This document shows positions 34,383 through 43,408 of a stretch of 64,000 bases of DNA, one piece after another. The notes under the pieces are model-generated. The model searched no databases. It was not told the DNA's origin and was given only the letters and a program-made list of their open reading frames with translations. The stretch covers positions 58,342-122,341 of the forward strand of contig JAJDDT010000062.1 of assembly GCA_029260165.1 (NCBI GenBank), given 5' to 3'. Source of the DNA: Phycisphaerae bacterium (lineage in GTDB: Bacteria; Planctomycetota; Phycisphaerae; UBA1845). Numbering within the stretch: position 1 is the first letter of the stretch; each line of letters opens with the position of its first letter. The position numbers and the translations under genes are program-made.

Positions 34383-34552
34383 GTCGGGATGTCCTCGATT
34401 CTGCCTTTTTTCAAACTGCACACGTCCTTAGTCTTGCTATCGTCATGCGAGACGGGTCATCGTTGGGACATTAGACCTTATCGGACCCAAATCCCGAAAA
34501 AAACCTGTTTCAGCTTCGAAAACCTCCCTGTCATCCAGACCGATAACAGATA

Positions 34553-35749
34553 CTACCCAGGACGGCGATTTCGCGGATTCTCACACAGCGATGCCAAAAG
34601 GTCCGCCGGTTTCTCAACACGCGTCAGCAGCATCATCGCCGCGATCACGAACGGTTTATGGCTCGCCTCGCGATAGGTGGCCAGTCGATATCGTTTGAAC
34701 ACACTGCCCTCAACCTCCCCGGTCTCGCAACTGACACCCGTGATGTCCGCCGGCAGACAATGCATGTACAACGCCTTTTCGTCCTTCGTCTTCTTCATCA
34801 GGTCTTCAGTGCATTGCCAATCGACGAACCGCTTGTTGTTTTCGAGGCAACGCTTTTCGAGGTCGCCCAAACCCGCATTATTCCCCGACTTGAGAAGCTC
34901 TGTGCGTTCCTTCATAACATCAAACGGTGCCCAGCTCTTCGGATAAACAATATCCGCGTCGGCAAACGCGCCAGCCATATTGTCAGTCTGCGTAAACGAA
35001 CCACCCGATTCCTTCGCAAAAGCATGAGATTTTTCGATTGTCTCGGGAACAAGGCCATAGCCTTCCGGGTGCGCGAGCGTCACATCCATCCCGAAACGTG
35101 TCATCAAACAAATGATCGCCTGTGGAACCGATAGCGGTTTCCCATACGATGGCGAATACGCCCACGTCATCGCGATCTTCTTCCCGCGCAGATTCTCAAG
35201 TGAACCAAATTCCTTCTGAAGATGGAGCAAATCCGACATCGACTGCGTCGGATGATCAAGATCGCATTGCAAATTGATCACCGCAGGCCGCTGCGCAAGT
35301 ACATTTTCGCGAAACCCCTCTTCAACAGCCTCGGAAACCTCTTTCATGTACTGATGACCATGACCGAGGAAAATATCGTCCCGGATACCGATCGTCTCGG
35401 TCGTAAACGAAATCATGTTGGCTGTCTCACGCACCGTCTCACCATGCGCAATCTGCGATTTCGACTCGTCAAGATCGCAGGAGGTAAGCCCAAGGAGATT
35501 CGCCGCCTTCGCATACGAAAATCGCGTACGCGTGGACTGGTCGCGAAAATTCGAGACCGCAAGACCGGAATCGAAGACGCGCGTCGAAACGTTGCCAATG
35601 TGCAGATTCTCAAGCGTCTCAGCCACAAGCAGCAAGGCACGAAGGTTTTCATCAGACTGCTGCCAGGTAAGCAGAAAATCCTTGTTGTGCAGAGTGGGCT
35701 TGAGGGATTTCAGTCGGGTAATAAGTTGTTGAGCATGCTCGCGAGACAA
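34553..35749 (-). CDS. ygeW: YgeW-type knotted carbamoyltransferase
   Basis: 398 residues, close to YgeW length and longer than ornithine carbamoyltransferase. Carbamoyl-phosphate site DQSTRTRFSYAKAANLLGLT, the DLDHPTQSMSDLLHL segment and the HCLPADITGVSCE segment are present. YgeW proteins form knotted trimers; their physiological second substrate is uncertain (purine/allantoin-derived ureido compounds have been suggested). It is upstream of glutamate dehydrogenase. Repeats of family B start about 55 nt upstream of its ATG. Confidence 0.85.
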   Translation of the reverse strand: MSREHAQQLITRLKSLKPTLHNKDFLLTWQQSDENLRALLLVAETLENLHIGNVSTRVFDSGLAVSNFRDQSTRTRFSYAKAANLLGLTSCDLDESKSQIAHGETVRETANMISFTTETIGIRDDIFLGHGHQYMKEVSEAVEEGFRENVLAQRPAVINLQCDLDHPTQSMSDLLHLQKEFGSLENLRGKKIAMTWAYSPSYGKPLSVPQAIICLMTRFGMDVTLAHPEGYGLVPETIEKSHAFAKESGGSFTQTDNMAGAFADADIVYPKSWAPFDVMKERTELLKSGNNAGLGDLEKRCLENNKRFVDWQCTEDLMKKTKDEKALYMHCLPADITGVSCETGEVEGSVFKRYRLATYREASHKPFVIAAMMLLTRVEKPADLLASLCENPRNRRPG

Positions 35750-35803
35750 TTCAAAACTCCTATACTTGCTGTTCGTATGAGCCAGGTGGCCAACGGCGTC
35801 GTC

Positions 35804-35858
35804 GGGTGCCCCACCTCTTTAGAGGTGGGGGAGTCGGTTCCTGGTTTGGATTCAACTC
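35804..35858 (+). repeat. Repeat family B, half copy
   Basis: GGGTGCCCCACCTC-TTTA-GAGGTGGGGGAGTCG hairpin and linker, truncated before the second hairpin. It is followed within 10 nt by a complete copy in the same orientation. Confidence 0.75.
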
Positions 35859-35866
35859 CACACGTC

Positions 35867-35948
35867 GGGTGGCCCACCTCTTTAGAGATGGGGGACTCGA
35901 TTTCTGGTTGGGATCCGACTCCCCCACGGCCAAGGCCATGGGCCATCC
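35867..35948 (+). repeat. Repeat family B, full copy
   Basis: GGGTGG, stem CCCACCTC/GAGATGGG (one substitution), linker with GGGGACTCG and CGACTCCCCC, then the second hairpin GGCCAAGGCC and GGGCCATCC. It ends 37 nt before the start of the next plus-strand gene. Confidence 0.8.
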
Positions 35949-35985
35949 AACCGTCAATCGACGAATAACGGAGCACCAGCGTATC

Positions 35986-36540
35986 GTGACCATCGCGAAA
36001 AACAATACCAGCCCGATTGCCGGCAGGAGGCGAGCTACCGTACTGGCTGGAGCGACAGCAGCTTTGGTTCTCGGCGCAGCCCTGCAACTCGTCCCGCACG
36101 GACGCGCGATACGAACAGGCGGACACGTTCACATCTCAAAAACCGAGCCCAAATCAAAGCCTGAAATCAAGCTTGAAGCAACGCCATATTCCCGTCGACT
36201 GGGCTGGCCCCTGAAAAGCGGCAGGCTTCGGTATGCGGATTGGACCAGGGAGGAGGACGGGGTCTCAGTGCCGTTTGCGGGAGCGGAAGTCGATGAGTTT
36301 GTCGCGTCAACGCCGGAGTTCGTACCACCGGGCAGGGTCGAGCGTCACTGGACGGCTCCCAGGATCGCGATCAACCTGTTTCTGTGCCTTTGCATTGGTG
36401 TCGGTACGCCGATGGGTTTGACCTATCTGCGTGAGCGAAAAAAACAACGACTGATTTTGGAGAATCGATGCCTCGAATGTGGCTATCATCTGCAGGGGCT
36501 AACCGTACGCCGGTGTCCGGAGTGTGGGAGTTCGTTTTGA
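35986..36540 (+). CDS. Membrane protein with C-terminal zinc ribbon
   Basis: 184 residues, not recognised. One N-terminal membrane segment (TVLAGATAALVLGAALQLVP), a periplasmic or luminal stretch of about 80 residues and a second segment (INLFLCLCIGVGTPMGL) are followed by CLECGYHLQGL and CPECGSSF, a zinc ribbon ending the protein. The GTG at 35986 is chosen because further upstream the frame runs through repeat family B; GGAG lies 13 nt upstream, a poor spacing. Confidence 0.6.
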   Translation: MTIAKNNTSPIAGRRRATVLAGATAALVLGAALQLVPHGRAIRTGGHVHISKTEPKSKPEIKLEATPYSRRLGWPLKSGRLRYADWTREEDGVSVPFAGAEVDEFVASTPEFVPPGRVERHWTAPRIAINLFLCLCIGVGTPMGLTYLRERKKQRLILENRCLECGYHLQGLTVRRCPECGSSF

Positions 36541-36579
36541 ATCCAGGTGTGAGTGCGTTTTTTCGGAGGTCAACAAATC

Positions 36580-37017
36580 GTGAAAATGATCAAAATGGTA
36601 ATGCTGTTGGTGACAATGATCTCGGTAGGCTCGACGCTGGCCGGTTGCGGGTTCGCCCTGATAGGCCCTTCAAGAACGACCGTGGAACTCGTGAACAACG
36701 GTGCGTTTCAGGTGGATGTCGACCTGTTCTACTCAGATACCCAGGAAATCCTTGAGATCCTGATCAAGGAGTTGGGCGACGAACTGAACATCTCCCTCGC
36801 ACCCGGTGCCACCGAAACCTTCTCCCGAAACTGCGATGATCTACAAGCCATCATCGTCGACGACGCAGACCTCAGGATCATCGGCGGCGCCGGCGTCGAC
36901 ACCATGTCAGACATCCTCCGCGACGGCGACGACTTCCGCTGCGGAGATACGATCACCTTCACCTTCACCCACGGAGTCATACCAACCGACTTCAACGTGC
37001 GAACATCAGTACGGTAG
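36580..37017 (+). CDS. Small lipoprotein
   Basis: 145 residues, unrecognised. VKMIKMVMLLVTMISVGSTL leads to the lipobox TLAGC. The mature part is acidic with beta-rich spacing (TTVELVNNGAFQVDVDLFYS). The GTG at 36580 has GGAGG about 10 nt upstream; an ATG at 36586 is the alternative. It follows the zinc-ribbon protein gene by 39 nt. Confidence 0.65.
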   Translation: MKMIKMVMLLVTMISVGSTLAGCGFALIGPSRTTVELVNNGAFQVDVDLFYSDTQEILEILIKELGDELNISLAPGATETFSRNCDDLQAIIVDDADLRIIGGAGVDTMSDILRDGDDFRCGDTITFTFTHGVIPTDFNVRTSVR

Positions 37018-37090
37018 AACCTGTTTCGGGAATAACAAACCATCCGCATCTGTCACCGCGTCGAAAGCACATACCCCAAATCGGCGTCCA

Positions 37091-37252
37091 CGACCGTTTC
37101 GGCGGCGCGTCATTGATCGCTGTAGCGTCACCCCTCGTGGGTGGCGGGAACACAAGACGACATCAGCTTGCAATCACGCCGCCCAAAAGAAACGACGCCA
37201 CAAAACAGGCACCTGCAGAACACCACGATCGTACGCGCCGATTTTGTCATGC
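37091..37252 (+). repeat. Repeat family A (BIME-like), full copy
   Basis: Left flank CGACCGTTTCGGCGGCGC as at 46974, then GTAG at 37122 with arms CGTCACCC/GGGTGGCG. The linker AACACAAGACGACATC leads to a weakened second hairpin, and the tail GATCGTACGCGCCGATTTTG ends the copy. The gap 37018-37431 contains only this element and the stem-loop at 37369. Confidence 0.8.
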
Positions 37253-37368
37253 CCCCACCAAATCGTCGTCGAAGCCCGAATTGCGGCATATTCCCCAAAT
37301 CCGAGCTAAAGTGACACCACGCCATTCAAATCCTCTCTTAACCCACCCCCTCTCACGAGGCGCATGCA

Positions 37369-37400
37369 GGTGATCGAAGAAAAATAAAAGTCCGATCACC
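37369..37400 (+). promoter_or_regulatory. Inverted repeat upstream of the leader ORF
   Basis: Perfect 8-bp arms GGTGATCG (37369-37376) and CGATCACC (37393-37400) flank a 16-nt A-rich loop. It lies 32 nt before the small ORF at 37432 and could be an operator or a leader hairpin. Confidence 0.4.
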
Positions 37401-37431
37401 CGGCGCGTTATATTAGGATGGAGGAAATGCG

Positions 37432-37554
37432 ATGACCGTCACGACAAACCAGTCAGCCAAAACCCGCAGACCGAACCCGTCACTTTTGATTCCCCACCGG
37501 ACTTGTTATCGTTGTGAACAGGCCAACACCGAACCCACGGAGAACCCCAGGTGA
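37432..37554 (+). CDS. 40-residue ORF coupled to the beta-helix/spondin gene
   Basis: ATG at 37432 preceded by GGAGGAAATGCG. The product starts MTVTTNQSAKTRRPNPSLLI and contains a Cys-x2-Cys (CYRC). It has no signal peptide. Its TGA overlaps the GTG of the next gene (GTGA at 37551-37554). It may be a leader peptide that sets translation of the downstream secreted protein. No homology is claimed. Confidence 0.4.
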   Translation: MTVTTNQSAKTRRPNPSLLIPHRTCYRCEQANTEPTENPR

Positions 37555-39758
37555 CGAGAAAAACCGAAATCCTGCTTCCCTTCATCATCGTCGCAGCGAC
37601 CGCATCCGTCGCCCTCGCCGCAGGGAACCGGATCATCCACGTCGACGAAAACGCGGTTGGCCCGAAACACGACGGTTCGTCATGGTGCACCGCCCACACC
37701 ACCCTGCATGACGCCCTCGCAACCGCCACCGCAGGCGACGAGGTCCGCATCGCCAACGGAACCTACAGGCCCGCTTCCGCAGGCCCCGGTGATCCGCGCG
37801 AAAACAGCTTCATCGTCCCCAGCGGCGTCCGCGTTCTCGGTGGGTACGCAGGCTGCGGCGAACCCAACCCCAACGCCCGCAACACCACTGCGTACCCGAC
37901 AACCCTCACCGGCGACCACCTCGGCGACGACGCCCCAAACTTCACCAATCGCGACGACAACCACTACCACGTCATGCAACTCATCAACTGCGACAGCACC
38001 ACCCTCATCGAAGGCCTCCGAATCAACGGCGGAAACGCCAACGCGCCACTAATTCTCGATCCAGACAGCAGAGGCGCTGGTATTTATGTCGTGGGTGGGG
38101 CACCAATACTTCGCCAACTGACGCTCAGCTCGAACGAGGCGCGATGGAACGGAGGTGCAATTTTCGAGCGGGAGTCACAGACGATGCTCGACAGATGCTT
38201 TCTCTTCGGAAACCTGGCCGGTAACGGCGGAGCACTGTTCATCGAAGGCCACCCAATACTGACGGACACAAGGATCGGTGGAAACGATGCGACCCTCAAC
38301 GGCGGGGGACTGTTCATCGCAACCAACGCCCAGGCTGACATCCATGGCGGAAGCATGAACAGCAATGATGGATCCAATGGCGGAGCTGTTCACGCGATGC
38401 ACGACACGATTCTTCACATGGATCGTGTTTTCCTGCTCGGCAACCGAGCGACAAACGGGGGCGCAGTTTACTGTGACGGTGAAGCACATATTGAAAATTG
38501 TGGCTTCGCAGTCAACAGCGCGACGGACAGTGGCGGAGCCATCGCTTTTGTTCATTCTGATCCAGGAACAACCGTGAACATCCGCAACGCGACAATCGCA
38601 AACAACTCCGCCGCAAACGGCGCAGCCGGTGTGGGACTGGGTGCCAGCGACGTTGAATTTGCCAACACCATTCTTTGGCGCAATACGTCAAATGGCCAGG
38701 TGGATCAGCAGGCCCAGATTTTCAGCAGTGATGCAACACCAGTTGTCAACTTTTCCTGCGTCGAGGGTTGGAACGGGTCGCTCGGCGGTGTTGGCAATAT
38801 TGGTGACGATCCGCGAATCGCCGCCATCGGTGATGTCCCCGGGCCGGTAATCATCATCAACCTCAGCCTGAAATCGGGGTCTCCCTGCATCAACACAGGC
38901 GATCCGGTGGATACCCTGCAACCAGGCTGGCACGACAGCGACGGCAACGCACGCGTCATGTGCGGACGAATCGACATGGGCCTCAACGAATTCGGTTTCG
39001 GTGACGTCGATTGCGACCAACACATCACACCCCAGGATTTTGCCCAATGGACCGCATGCGTGCAAAGTTATGGCCCGGGATGCGAATCACTCGATTTCGA
39101 GTTCGATGGCGACACCGACCTGGCCGACTTTCGATGGTTTCAGCGTTTTTTTGAAGGACCGTTCGTACCGGTCCCCGATTTCGCCACCTATCAACTCACA
39201 TTTGACGCAACGTGGAGCGCCAATACGCATCCGTATGAATTCCCCTCCGGAGCTCATTTTTCGCCTCTCATCGGTGCAACACATGATGCCGACTATATCA
39301 TTTGGGAGGACGGTGGAATCGCCACGCCGGGTATTGAGTCCATGGCCGAAACAGGTGGCACCTTCACACTGCGGAACGAAATCCAGGCACAAATTGGCAA
39401 TGGCAACGCAGCACAGATCGTTCAATTCCCCGGTTTTGGCTCACCGGGCGAAGCTGTGTTTAACTTTACCGTTACCCGGGATCATCCACTTCTCAGCATC
39501 GTGACGATGATCGCACCCAGCCCGGATTGGTTTGTTGGCGCAGATCGCGTTGAACTCTTCAAATTCAACGACTGGGTCGACGAGCTTGTCATCCCGTTGC
39601 AACCCTACGACGCAGGAACCGACAGCGGAACGCTCTATACGTCGCCCAACGCCGATATTACCCCACACATCCCCATCAGCGAAATCACCGGAGCCCCATT
39701 TTCCGGGTATATCGGCGTCTCCCCATTGGGGACATTTACCATCGAAAGGATCGACTAA
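37551..39758 (+). CDS. Secreted beta-helix protein with dockerin-like and spondin domains
   Basis: 735 residues. Signal peptide MTRKTEILLPFIIVAATASV, cleavage after ALAA. Residues of about 40-480 are a right-handed parallel beta-helix (repeats such as GGNDATLNGGGLFIATNAQA). A dockerin-type EF-hand pair follows (DVDCDQHITPQDFAQW and FDGDTDLADFRWFQRFF). The last 185 or so residues match the spondin N-domain (TFDATWSANTHPYEFPSGAH and MIAPSPDWFVGADRVELF, DAGTDSG). The C-terminal domain likely binds calcium-linked ligands at the surface. Start GTG has GGAG 8 nt upstream. Confidence 0.85.
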   Translation: MTRKTEILLPFIIVAATASVALAAGNRIIHVDENAVGPKHDGSSWCTAHTTLHDALATATAGDEVRIANGTYRPASAGPGDPRENSFIVPSGVRVLGGYAGCGEPNPNARNTTAYPTTLTGDHLGDDAPNFTNRDDNHYHVMQLINCDSTTLIEGLRINGGNANAPLILDPDSRGAGIYVVGGAPILRQLTLSSNEARWNGGAIFERESQTMLDRCFLFGNLAGNGGALFIEGHPILTDTRIGGNDATLNGGGLFIATNAQADIHGGSMNSNDGSNGGAVHAMHDTILHMDRVFLLGNRATNGGAVYCDGEAHIENCGFAVNSATDSGGAIAFVHSDPGTTVNIRNATIANNSAANGAAGVGLGASDVEFANTILWRNTSNGQVDQQAQIFSSDATPVVNFSCVEGWNGSLGGVGNIGDDPRIAAIGDVPGPVIIINLSLKSGSPCINTGDPVDTLQPGWHDSDGNARVMCGRIDMGLNEFGFGDVDCDQHITPQDFAQWTACVQSYGPGCESLDFEFDGDTDLADFRWFQRFFEGPFVPVPDFATYQLTFDATWSANTHPYEFPSGAHFSPLIGATHDADYIIWEDGGIATPGIESMAETGGTFTLRNEIQAQIGNGNAAQIVQFPGFGSPGEAVFNFTVTRDHPLLSIVTMIAPSPDWFVGADRVELFKFNDWVDELVIPLQPYDAGTDSGTLYTSPNADITPHIPISEITGAPFSGYIGVSPLGTFTIERID

Positions 39759-39994
39759 CAATTAGTCGCAATGGACACGAGAAGTGGTTTTATGAGACCA
39801 TCGGCATCACGACGCGCGTTGAGGGCCTGGAATCCATCATTCATATCCGTTATCATCGACGTTGGTTCGCAGGGCCGGTGAACCGTCATCCGGGGTCGTT
39901 CATCTCAAGAGCGCGCAGGAATCATTGACGAATTCGTCGGCAGGACCGCGTCTTTTCGGTCAGTAGTTCAGATTCTTGTGAGGACACGGAAAAA

Positions 39995-41578
39995 ATGTTG
40001 CAAAACCGATGGCGAATTGTTTGCGTATTGTGGGTCGGTTCGTGCGCAGCGTATGCGTGCGCGGCAGGACCGGTCCCCATGATTTCCGACGTGCTTTCCT
40101 GCGGACAACAGGGTACCGCCGGCGGGCTCGCCAATGGAACAGTGATGCAGCGCGTCGATCTGGACAATGCCGCATTTCCCGACGCTCTGTGCAACGACGG
40201 CTCTCCCGCGATCATCTACTTCAGACCTTTCTCCGGGGCCGCCAACCGCAACAATTGGCTGATCCAGTTACAAGGCGGCGGCGGTTGCGGATCGGGGCAG
40301 ACGTGCGCGAAGCGCTGGTGCATGATCGACACCAATTTCAGCATGGTGCAAATGACGTCAACGACGTCACCGGTGGTTGGGATTGACGGAAAGGGAATCA
40401 CGCAGCGGCGTTCTGAAAACCCGCTGGGCAACTGGAATCTGATATTCATCAAGTATTGCAGCTCCGACTCGTGGGCGGGTGTCACTCGCGATGCGGTCCT
40501 GCAAACCGACATCGAAGGAACCCTCGTGGACTATCGTATCCACTTCCTGGGCAACAGGATCATTGATGCCGTCCTGGACACGCTTCGCCGCGACGGTGTC
40601 CCCACACTAACCTACACTCAAGGTCAATCCCCAATCGTCATGCCCGATCTGGACAACGCCTCGCGCGTCATTCTTGCCGGTGCGTCGGCGGGCGGATCGG
40701 GCGTTGCGAATAACGCGGACCGTGTCGGCGATTACCTCCGTGCCAACAATCCCGCCTGCACGGTTCAGGGTTGTCCACTCGATTATCGCGTGCTGATCGA
40801 TTCGAGCTTCGGGCCGAGTTTGGAGGATTTGGACGTCACGACATCATCGTTTTGTACGATGTCCAATATTTGTGATTGGGAAGGGCTGAACGCATTTGTA
40901 TCCCAGGCGCATGATGCCAACTCAGATGCGAGCTGCGTTCAATGGCACGAGAATAATGATCCCGGAACAGAATGGCAATGCAATGATACCGGTCACGTCA
41001 TTCGCAACCATGTGACCTCGCCGATGTTTGTCCGCATGGGACAAAAGGATTCGCTGGTGTCATCAAATCGGATCGGTGCCGGTTACACCGTGCCGGGTGT
41101 CGGGCCGCTCGATTTGCCCCTGTTCATGCAGATTGTTCGCGACGAAGGTGCCGCACTGGCCAACATTCAGACGACTGCCCATGAAGGATCGCTCATCACC
41201 GTCGTACCCGGTGTGTTTGCACCGAGATGCCCAAAACACGAAACGTTGCGCAGCTCACCGGATACGTTCGACGTAGTCATCAACGATGGTCCGACCAACC
41301 TTTCGATGTTTGACGTGGTCGGAAATTGGGTGATGGGCAATGGAACAAGCATTCTTATCACGCCTGATGGGGGCAGTGACTTTTGTCCCGGGTTCGCGCC
41401 GACCGATTGCAACTTCGACAAGCGCGTCGACCTGCAGGATCTTGACGGACTGCAGGAATGCGCGAGCGGGCCTGCTCAGGTCGCATCTGCGTCATGTGTG
41501 TGCTACGACGTAGATGAGAGCCAAACGGTCGACATTCTCGATTTCGCCGTCCTGCAAAGGGGATTCACCGGATCGTGA
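39995..41578 (+). CDS. Secreted pectinacetylesterase-like hydrolase with dockerin-like tail
   Basis: 527 residues with signal peptide (RIVCVLWVGSCAAYACAAGP). IQLQGGGGCGSGQTCAKRWC is the oxyanion-loop region and VILAGASAGGSGVANNAD contains the nucleophile elbow (GASAGG), as in the pectinacetylesterase/Notum family, which deacylates polysaccharides or lipids. A distal His in TTAHEGSLITVV is a catalytic candidate. The C-terminus has two EF-hand-like calcium loops (DCNFDKRVDLQDLDGLQEC and CYDVDESQTVDILDF). The upstream gap 39759-39994 has no gene; it contains a perfect 12-bp palindrome GACGAATTCGTC at 39927-39938. Confidence 0.85.
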   Translation: MLQNRWRIVCVLWVGSCAAYACAAGPVPMISDVLSCGQQGTAGGLANGTVMQRVDLDNAAFPDALCNDGSPAIIYFRPFSGAANRNNWLIQLQGGGGCGSGQTCAKRWCMIDTNFSMVQMTSTTSPVVGIDGKGITQRRSENPLGNWNLIFIKYCSSDSWAGVTRDAVLQTDIEGTLVDYRIHFLGNRIIDAVLDTLRRDGVPTLTYTQGQSPIVMPDLDNASRVILAGASAGGSGVANNADRVGDYLRANNPACTVQGCPLDYRVLIDSSFGPSLEDLDVTTSSFCTMSNICDWEGLNAFVSQAHDANSDASCVQWHENNDPGTEWQCNDTGHVIRNHVTSPMFVRMGQKDSLVSSNRIGAGYTVPGVGPLDLPLFMQIVRDEGAALANIQTTAHEGSLITVVPGVFAPRCPKHETLRSSPDTFDVVINDGPTNLSMFDVVGNWVMGNGTSILITPDGGSDFCPGFAPTDCNFDKRVDLQDLDGLQECASGPAQVASASCVCYDVDESQTVDILDFAVLQRGFTGS

Positions 41579-41621
41579 TCACCAGCCGCCGTTTCAAAAC
41601 TTGTGCCGATGTCCACGGCCG

Positions 41622-42713
41622 TCACGTCGGCGACTGTATGTGTTGTGCGGCTGCGTTTGGCTGAGACATACTTCGCGCGACGGCCATCTCGCACGCAAGT
41701 TTGATGGCTTCTTTCATGCTGCCCGCGTTGGCTTTGTCTTTTCCCGCAATATCGAACGCCGTACCATGATCGACGCTCGTGCGAATCGTCGGCAAACCCA
41801 GCGTGATATTCACCGCCCGGTCAAACGCCACCAGCTTCACCGGAATCAATCCCTGATCATGATACATCGCCAACACACCATCAAACGCGTGAGGACCGTT
41901 CACCAGCTTGTGAAACAGCGTATCGGCTGGGAATGGCCCCTCCACCGTGATCCCCGCCTGTCTCGCCATGTCGATCGCAGGCTCTATAACACGCGTTTCC
42001 TCGTCGCCGAACTGACCGTTCTCGCCTGCGTGCGGATTCAAACCCGCCACCGCAATTCGTGGACTTGCAATCCCCCAATACCGCTTCAGCGCATCGTTGA
42101 GCGCATCAATCGGATGAAACACCGCGCCGATATTGAATTGATTGCGAAGCTGAAACAACCCGATATGCCGACTGGCCAGCGCGACTTTCAACGGTCCGCC
42201 GGAAAACATCATCGTCACACGCTTAACCTTGAAACGCTCCTGCAACAACTCGGTGTGGCCATCGAACTTGCAACCCGCCTTTTTCCAGCTCGTCTTGTTG
42301 ATCGGACCGGTCACAATCGCATCAACCAGACCCGTCCTGGCTGCGTCGATGGCGTCTTCCAGAAACGCAAGCGACGATTCACCGCCAACAGCCGACTCCT
42401 GCCGAATCATGGTCCCGTACGAAAACTCGTCGTAGTCTGCCAACAACACCCCGGATTTCACCCCGACGACTCGATCGGACGGGATCGCAAACCAGAACGG
42501 GTCGATCTCCGCCAATCCCGCCGCCGCGTCGACAGCTTCATCCATGCCGTAGATGATGAATCGCCCAAGCGAACGTATGTCCGGGTCCGCGAGCGCCTTG
42601 ACCACCACCTCCGGTCCAATGCCACCCGGATCGCCCATGGTGACCGCAATAACTGGTTTGTAACGCGGTTCGCGATCACGAAGGGATTGAAGATTGTCGG
42701 CGGAACCGATCAT
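41622..42713 (-). CDS. pdxA: 4-hydroxythreonine-4-phosphate dehydrogenase
   Basis: Pyridoxal 5'-phosphate biosynthesis: oxidises 4-phosphohydroxy-L-threonine. 363 residues. MGDPGGIGPEVVVKAL, DAIVTGPINKTSWKKAG, GHTELL, GLNPHAGENGQFGDEE and DHGTAFDIAGKDKANAGSM are the family signatures, with the metal-binding His residues in place. The ATG at 42713 overlaps the ribE stop (GTGATG), so the two are coupled. The C-terminal 20 or so residues are a variable extension. Confidence 0.96.
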   Translation of the reverse strand: MIGSADNLQSLRDREPRYKPVIAVTMGDPGGIGPEVVVKALADPDIRSLGRFIIYGMDEAVDAAAGLAEIDPFWFAIPSDRVVGVKSGVLLADYDEFSYGTMIRQESAVGGESSLAFLEDAIDAARTGLVDAIVTGPINKTSWKKAGCKFDGHTELLQERFKVKRVTMMFSGGPLKVALASRHIGLFQLRNQFNIGAVFHPIDALNDALKRYWGIASPRIAVAGLNPHAGENGQFGDEETRVIEPAIDMARQAGITVEGPFPADTLFHKLVNGPHAFDGVLAMYHDQGLIPVKLVAFDRAVNITLGLPTIRTSVDHGTAFDIAGKDKANAGSMKEAIKLACEMAVARSMSQPNAAAQHIQSPT

Positions 42714-43354
42714 CACGCGAAACCCTGCGTTTTCAGGGTTTCCAACGTCAGCCCACCGGATTCAGTCATGTGTTGCAATTGATGCACAACGGTTCGCGAG
42801 ATGATGTCGGTTTCGATGTTAACATGCTCGCCCTCTTTCAAATCGTTCAACGTCGTCAGTTCAAGCGTGGTCGGAATCAACGCGACGCTGAATCGATCAC
42901 GTTCAACAGCCGCGACGGTCAGGGAAACGCCGTCGATGGCGATCGACCCTTTCGGGATGATATACGGTCGCAACGCATCCTGCGGTTTGAACCACAGGAC
43001 GTGCTCTTTGGGTGTCGCGTCGCGACGGACGAGCGTTGCCGTTCCGTCGATATGCCCCTGAACAAAATGACCGTCGATCGAGTCGCCGACGCGGAGCGAC
43101 GATTCGAGGTTGACGGTTGATCCGGCGCGCTTGTCGCCGAGTGTCGTCCTGCGAAGTGTTTCGGTGATCACGTCAAACGTAACGTGTGGTGGTGCGATAT
43201 CGGTGGCTGTCAGGCAGACGCCGCTGACGCAAATACTGTCGCCATGATGAACGCCGGTGGCAAGTGTTCCCGCGTCGATCGTCAGGCGCTGCCCGCCCGC
43301 CACTTCTGTGACGCGTGTGACTGAACCTGGATGTTTGATAATGCCGGTGAACAA
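42713..43354 (-). CDS. ribE: Riboflavin synthase, alpha subunit
   Basis: 213 residues. Two lumazine-binding barrels: one from MFTGIIKHPGSVTRVTEVAG, the second from GHFVQGHIDGTATLVRRDA. The catalytic and substrate residues in DSICVSGVCLTATDI and SIAIDGVSLTVAAVERDRFS are recognisable. It dismutates two dimethyl-ribityllumazine molecules into riboflavin. First of a two-gene set with pdxA; the lipoprotein gene 55 nt upstream runs on the same strand. Confidence 0.96.
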   Translation of the reverse strand: MFTGIIKHPGSVTRVTEVAGGQRLTIDAGTLATGVHHGDSICVSGVCLTATDIAPPHVTFDVITETLRRTTLGDKRAGSTVNLESSLRVGDSIDGHFVQGHIDGTATLVRRDATPKEHVLWFKPQDALRPYIIPKGSIAIDGVSLTVAAVERDRFSVALIPTTLELTTLNDLKEGEHVNIETDIISRTVVHQLQHMTESGGLTLETLKTQGFA

Positions 43355-43408
43355 CTCGTTGTCCTCATTTGTCGTATGTCGTCGTCGGGGCGACGCCGGG
43401 ATTCGGGT

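Noticed and set aside
33231..34676. 481-residue plus-strand frame opposite gdhA
   Set aside because: Antisense to a clear glutamate dehydrogenase and without any family sequence of its own.
39759..39994. tRNA or small RNA gene in the gap before the pectinacetylesterase-like gene
   Set aside because: No cloverleaf, no CCA-type end and no consistent hairpin series; only a 12-bp palindrome is visible.
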